From assembly GCF_041146795.1 (NCBI RefSeq), contig NC_135177.1:23782560-23846559 (forward strand): a stretch of 64,000 nucleotides of DNA, written 5' to 3'. Made by a program: the position numbers and the translations under genes. The notes below the pieces were generated by a model. It saw only the letters and a list, made by a program, of their open reading frames with translations. It was not told where the DNA came from and did no database searches. Position 1 is the stretch's first letter. Every line of letters starts with the position of its first letter. This document shows positions 62,001 to 64,000 of the stretch, one piece after another. The stretch is from Maylandia zebra. Lineage: Eukaryota > Chordata > Actinopteri > Cichliformes > Cichlidae.

Positions 62001-64000
62001 CAAAGACAGCGAGACAGGAGGGGAAAGAATCGAAGCACAGGAGAGAAATGACTGCCAAAATAAAAGAGTAAGTTAGAAACCGGAGCTAAAGAGTGAGCAG
62101 ACACAGGACGTTGAGACAGGAACTATTGAAGGAACACTTCTAAACTCTAAAACTGACTAAATTAAAACAAGAACTAAAGGCTCCAAAAATCCTCAAAAAT
62201 AAAAAAGACATAACAAAACTCTGAACACCTGAAAAAGAAAGAATTCAACCTCAAAAACCCACAATTAGAACCGGGATGGTGCCACTAGAAGGGCCAAAGT
62301 TACACTATATGGATACATGTCCTGGGCCACCTACAGATTTCACCTGCAGCAGCAGCTGCTTGGCCATGGAGACCCACACCGTGAACCAGTTTCTGTGTTG
62401 GTGTTAACGTCAGAGGTTTGAAACTCAGCAGTTATTGAATCAGCAGAAAGGTGCGTCTCAGTGACCTTGTGCTATAACTTAACATGGTCTGCCACTTCCT
62501 GCCCGAGCTGCTGTGGTTCCTGAGCGTATTCACTTCGCAATAATACAACTTACCGTTGATTGTGGAATAGCTAGGAGGAATAAGTTCCCACGCTCGACCT
62601 CAGTGGGGCATTTAGAATGACCTATGCTTTTACAGATGTTTCTAAAAACAGGCTGCATGGCTGCACCTGTGGGAATAGGATTGAAAACACCTGAATTCAA
62701 AAATTAAGAGGTTAAACACCTCGGTATGAACACAGCAAACATCTCTCTGTAGTTATTTTGTCATTTTTAATACTAAGAAAACATCTCTGCCTCAGTATTA
62801 ACATCAATATCAAACTTTCAAATAGAACATATATCGCTGTAACTAAAGATAAAGTGGTCTGTATATCCAATAAAAGCACATCTGAACTTGATAGCTGAAG
62901 GTGTTTCATTTTCTCTCCCGCAGAGGAGCATTCACAGCAAATCCAGACCCGGCTTCCTCTGCTGGTGGGCTCAGTCATGGGTGGGGCCGCGTTTCTCCTT
63001 GTCGTGGCAGCCATTGTGGTTGTGGTGGTGTTTCGCAGGTTGGTTGTGGTATAAATGCCATAACAGATGAATGCATGTATGTTTTAATCTGGTATTTCAG
63101 TTTTTGACTGCTTTTACATGGCAGTAAGAGGAGGGAGAGTCCATACAGTGACCGACTCCAGAGGTACATCAGTAACAGAGGTGAGTGAAATATAATAAAA
63201 TGAATTATTTATTTTGGGATTCATTGTTTTTTTACAGGAAAAAAATAAAGATGCTCTATATGTTTATTATTAAATGAATAATACAAAGAAATGCTATCTG
63301 TGTGTAAAGTAAAGCTCATCAGCTTTGCATTATAAAAGATCATTTTTACCTTGTTTTTGGGATTACATGTCTAAAGTAAAGGACTAAAAGTTCTGAATCA
63401 GTTTTTCAAAAGTAGATTTCTTGTTCCCAGGTGGAGTTAAGTATTACGTTGACCCATCCACTTATGAGGACCCTAGCGAGGCCGTCAAAGAATTTGCCCG
63501 TGAGATCGACCCAACTCACCTCAAGATCGAGGAGGTGATTGGTGCAGGTACGTTTCATGGTCTCCTTTCTTTTAAATCTTGCTGTTGTTACATGCTGGCA
63601 GCAGCACAGTGTAATCTCCTCCGTGTTTATTCCATTACAGCCCAATTTGGCGAGGTTTCTCGTGGTCGTTACCATCCGCTGGGTCGCAGGGAAGTGCTGG
63701 TAGCAGTGAAGACTCTGCGCTGGGGGGCATCAGACAGAGAGAAGGGGATGTTCCTCAGTGAAGCAGGAGTCCTGGGACAGTTTGACCACCCCAATGTCCT
63801 GAAACTAGAGGGTGTTATCACCCGTACCCCTCCAGAGAGGATCATCACTGAGTTCATGGAGAACGGGCCCCTGGATGCCTTCCTCAGGGTGAGAAAAACA
63901 ACGCACTGTCAGGAATTCCTGCACATGTTACACCACACTGGAGACTTTTTTTTCTCCATCATGTCTCTTAATTTCTTCAGGAGAACGAAGGTCAGTTCAG
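24708..64000 (+). CDS. ephb6: Ephrin receptor B6, 15 exons to window end (3' incomplete)
   Basis: A single-pass ephrin-binding receptor of the Eph tyrosine-kinase family; mammalian EphB6 is a pseudokinase that signals through partner receptors. Exons: 24708-24765, 35646-35710, 41827-42099, 46143-46312, 46400-46695, 57673-57828, 58231-58502, 58855-58936, 59651-59775, 61177-61339, 62924-63038, 63125-63180, 63431-63547, 63641-63888, 63981-64000. All introns are GT-AG and in phase, giving about 738 residues in order: signal peptide, ligand-binding domain, Cys-rich region, two FN3 domains, membrane span, juxtamembrane region, kinase N-lobe. [24 protein letters not shown] and [15 protein letters not shown] match EphB6 rather than other Ephs. 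The catalytic loop, activation segment, SAM domain and tail lie beyond the window, so catalytic status cannot be settled here. Confidence 0.92.
25751..25946. repeat. Compound (TA)n-(CA)n-(TG)n microsatellite with palindromic arms
   Basis: (TA)n at about 25757-25791 is followed by (CA)n at about 25799-25842, a mixed TATG/CATA stretch, and (TG)n at about 25896-25921. The (CA)n and (TG)n tracts are complementary. A 14-bp inverted repeat TATAGCCAAACACA (25789-25802 and 25933-25946) bounds them, so the segment could fold into a long hairpin or cruciform. Confidence 0.9.
27140..27372 (+). repeat. Teleost interspersed repeat, TTTCTATAGCTCC family
   Basis: This matches a recurrent fish repeat by its ordered phrases: TCCATTTTATTTCTATAGCT, ATTGTAAGGTAAAG, GAGCAAGCACTTCCCAACAC, GGAAGGAAAAACT and GGCTCAGGGAGGGGCAGCCA. 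The family class is not settled here. Partial copies occur at 1937-1990 and, reversed, at about 61385-61490. Confidence 0.65.
27685..27960 (-). mobile_element. 3' end of an RTE-like LINE, decayed, antisense in ephb6 intron 1
   Basis: The minus strand reads [20 protein letters not shown] and then, after a stop, KEMMHCANP. This matches the usual ending of a fish LINE protein followed by a GAA/AAG-rich tail (seen here as TTCTTC-type sequence at 27690-27716). At least one stop interrupts it, so it is inactive. Confidence 0.55.
30037..30215 (+). mobile_element. tRNA-like SINE, partial, in ephb6 intron 1
   Basis: The head reads GGTGGCATGGCGG ... GTGGTGGTTAGCACTGTC, followed by a pol III B-box-like GGTTTGAATC near 30091 and GTGGAGTTTGCACATTCTCC. 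These are the head and middle of the same family as the complete copy at 60137-60512. The (ATGG)n tail is missing. Confidence 0.6.
35646..46695 (+). CDS. ephb6: ephb6 exons 2-5: ligand-binding domain and start of Cys-rich region
   Basis: Residues 20-288. Exon 2 gives [20 protein letters not shown]. Exon 3 starts WDEVSVLDD and contains FEVC (Cys61) and RFSVRDC. Exon 4 has DTIAADKSF and [12 protein letters not shown]. Exon 5 has [15 protein letters not shown] and the first EGF-like cysteines ([20 protein letters not shown]). In the vertebrate Eph genes I know, this stretch after exon 2 is normally one large exon of about 660-700 bp. Here it is three exons, separated by introns of 4,043 and 87 bp. 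An NGS glycosylation site lies near the end. Confidence 0.88.
37010..37077. repeat. (TG)n microsatellite, ~33 repeats, ephb6 intron 2
   Basis: A pure TG run, ending at GTCGTC. Confidence 0.95.
37974..38077. repeat. (TTTC)n microsatellite, ~25 repeats, ephb6 intron 2
   Basis: A nearly pure TTTC/CTTT run. The Leu/Ser/Phe and Lys/Glu/Arg frames crossing it come from the repeat. Confidence 0.95.
43800..44495 (+). pseudogene. Tc1-like transposase relic, second family
   Basis: The plus strand reads [20 protein letters not shown] near 44130-44190, the block between the first and second catalytic acidic residues of Tc1 transposases. Upstream text near 43830-43960 matches the DNA-binding half, and near 44330-44450 the later half (EWLK-like, then [11 protein letters not shown]). 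The stretch with the first catalytic Asp appears deleted near 44095-44125. Many stops make it dead. It differs from the copy at 941-1936. Confidence 0.65.
44516..44709 (+). mobile_element. tRNA-like SINE, internally deleted, ephb6 intron 3
   Basis: GGTGGCACAGTGGTTAGCAC (head) jumps directly to TTTAGGTGTGAATGCGGGAG, then CTGGTGACCTGTCCAGGGTG, and ends in an (ATGG)n-like tail near 44709. The B-box region present in the complete copy (60137-60512) is missing. Confidence 0.7.
46313..46399. other. ephb6 intron 4, 87 bp, inside the ligand-binding domain
   Basis: A GTAATC donor and TTCTTAG acceptor. Removing it joins LTRKG to [12 protein letters not shown] without a frame break, matching the uninterrupted family sequence. 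Its small size is usual for teleost short introns. Confidence 0.85.
54690..55230 (-). pseudogene. Tc1-like transposase relic, antisense
   Basis: The minus strand near 55095-55025 reads [16 protein letters not shown], the GGGSVMVWG-type block of Tc1 transposases, and 54720-54905 resembles the antisense of a later part of the same gene. Frameshifts and stops throughout. Boundaries are approximate and similarity may extend to about 55900. Confidence 0.5.
55950..56290 (-). repeat. Tc1-type non-coding repeat relic
   Basis: CCATCGAGGCGTGGGCTTCA, GACTTCTGAAGGTGTCGTGT and TACTCTGCTGAAAGAGACCA are phrases from a recurrent fish Tc1-type sequence read in antisense. It is degraded and recognised only by these phrases. 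Confidence 0.4.
57673..61339 (+). CDS. ephb6: ephb6 exons 6-10: Cys-rich module and two fibronectin III domains
   Basis: Residues 288-554. Exon 6 gives the Cys-rich module [13 protein letters not shown] through [10 protein letters not shown], with an NSS glycosylation site. Exons 7-8 form FN3-1, starting [14 protein letters not shown] and containing the Eph-type cysteines CRICPSP and CSWCGEG, and ending INFTTSQ (another glycosylation site). Exons 9-10 form FN3-2, [20 protein letters not shown] to [14 protein letters not shown]. The extracellular part resembles human EphB6 most clearly in FN3-2. Confidence 0.9.
57829..58230. other. ephb6 intron 6
   Basis: GT-AG intron of 402 bp; nothing recognised inside. 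Confidence 0.6.
58503..58854. other. ephb6 intron 7
   Basis: GT-AG intron of 352 bp, no feature seen. Confidence 0.6.
58937..59650. other. ephb6 intron 8 with a long (GT)n
   Basis: A 714-bp GT-AG intron. About 36 GT repeats lie at about 59013-59085; the remainder is unremarkable. Confidence 0.6.
59013..59085. repeat. (GT)n microsatellite, ephb6 intron 8
   Basis: A pure GT run of about 36 repeats, ending at GTCAGTTT. Confidence 0.95.
59955..60700 (+). pseudogene. Tc1-like transposase relic (third family), split by a SINE
   Basis: The left part (59955-60136) matches the start of a fish Tc1 gene: AGGATGAGGAAGAAAGGTGA encodes a start similar to [12 protein letters not shown], a DNA-binding N-terminus. 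The right part (60513-60700) continues it with [13 protein letters not shown] text, LADPRSQRR and then a segment close to SRRP. It is heavily mutated and ends before the catalytic region. Confidence 0.55.
60137..60512 (+). mobile_element. Full-length tRNA-like SINE with target duplication
   Basis: The head is GGCAGCACGGTGGCACGGTG; a B-box-like GAGTTCAATTCC lies at 60190-60201; the middle has CTCCGGCTTCCTCCCACCGT; the body has CTGGTGACCTGTCCAGGGTG; the tail is (ATGG)n. A 12-bp direct repeat GGTTCAAAAAAG flanks it (60125-60136 and 60513-60524). The family is widespread in teleosts; partial copies lie at 11416, 30037 and 44516. Derivation from a tRNA is inferred from the B-box and position. Confidence 0.85.
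61385..61490 (-). repeat. Interspersed-repeat fragment, reversed copy of the 27140 family
   Basis: On the minus strand it reads TCAGTTGTATTTATATAGCA, then CAACAGTTGCCTCAACATGC and TTCTATTGTAAGGGACAGAC, in the same order as the 27140-27372 family. Confidence 0.6.
62301..62717. mobile_element. Tc1-type MITE (TACACTATATGGA end), decayed right end
   Basis: It starts TACACTATATGGATACATGT at 62301, close to the common teleost MITE end TACACTATATGGACAAAAGT. The inner text (CAGCATGGTCTGCCACxTC-like at 62480-62500, AATAATACAACTTACCGTTG, GATTGAAAACACCTGAATTC) matches that family. The right terminus near 62717 no longer shows the inverted partner of the left end. Confidence 0.55.
62924..63180 (+). CDS. 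ephb6: ephb6 exons 11-12: membrane span and juxtamembrane start
   Basis: Exon 11 (residues 554-591) carries the single membrane-spanning helix, [20 protein letters not shown] and following valines, about residues 566-590. Exon 12 begins with the basic stop-transfer [11 protein letters not shown]. The 86-bp intron between them (63039-63124) has GT-AG ends. Confidence 0.9.
63181..63430. other. ephb6 intron 12
   Basis: A 250-bp GT-AG intron, AT-rich, no other feature. Confidence 0.6.
63431..64000 (+). CDS. ephb6: ephb6 exons 13-15: juxtamembrane tyrosines and kinase N-lobe
   Basis: Exon 13 holds the Eph juxtamembrane motif [12 protein letters not shown], with tyrosines 616 and 622, sites phosphorylated in other Ephs. 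The glycine loop reads VIGAAQFGEV (residues 646-655), so the second glycine of GxGxFG is alanine (Ala650, codon split across the exon 13/14 junction). The beta-3 strand is VLVAVKTL with Lys673 (AAG at 63709-63711). The alpha-C helix has FLSEAG with Glu690 (GAA at 63760-63762). The gatekeeper region is [11 protein letters not shown]. As I recall, human EphB6 has Gln for the lysine and Arg for the glutamate. Exon 15 is cut by the window after ENEGQF. Confidence 0.9.

Larger units (their letters stand above)
61340..62923. other. ephb6 intron 10 (1.6 kb)
   Basis: Holds a reversed interspersed-repeat fragment (61385-61490) and a MITE (62301-62717). 61500-62300 is A-rich with nothing recognised. 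Confidence 0.5.

Overview
This is nuclear DNA from a ray-finned fish, most likely a percomorph teleost (a cichlid-like genome is a guess). Two vertebrate genes with many GT-AG introns lie head-to-tail on the plus strand. The repeat content is typically teleost: Tc1/mariner copies, a Rex3-like RTE LINE with a (GGAT)n tail, hAT-type elements, a tRNA-like SINE ending in (ATGG)n, and long CA/GT and TTTC microsatellites. No prokaryotic, organellar or viral genes were seen.

Layout. 1-406 is the 3' end of a LINE. 576-1933 is a Tc1-like element with a long open transposase but a collapsed right end. 3390-10051 is a 6.7-kb nested element with hAT-like ends. It carries two oppositely oriented arrays of the same minisatellite, and inside it lie L1-like LINE debris, an ATCGATT-rich block and a 0.76-kb MITE that itself holds another insertion. 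10052-12957 is the flank leading into the first gene. 13050-20666 is slc2a3 (class I facilitative glucose transporter, GLUT3-like, 10 coding exons, 514 aa), with a probable 1.8-kb 3' UTR ending near 22470. A Rex3-like LINE sits in its sixth intron in antisense.

24708-64000 is the 5' part of ephb6 (Eph receptor B6). Fifteen exons run from the signal peptide through the ligand-binding domain, cysteine-rich region, two fibronectin III domains, transmembrane segment, juxtamembrane region and kinase N-lobe; the gene continues past the window. Its introns total about 37 kb and carry further Tc1 relics, SINE copies, a MITE and microsatellites.

The two genes are functionally unrelated (glucose uptake; ephrin-binding receptor pseudokinase). 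About 2.2 kb separates the end of the slc2a3 3' UTR from the ephb6 start codon. The observations most worth a second look are the hAT-bounded element with inverted satellite arms, and the kinase N-lobe of this EphB6. That N-lobe keeps the beta-3 lysine and the alpha-C glutamate, which as I recall the human protein has lost, but has lost a glycine of the nucleotide-binding loop.
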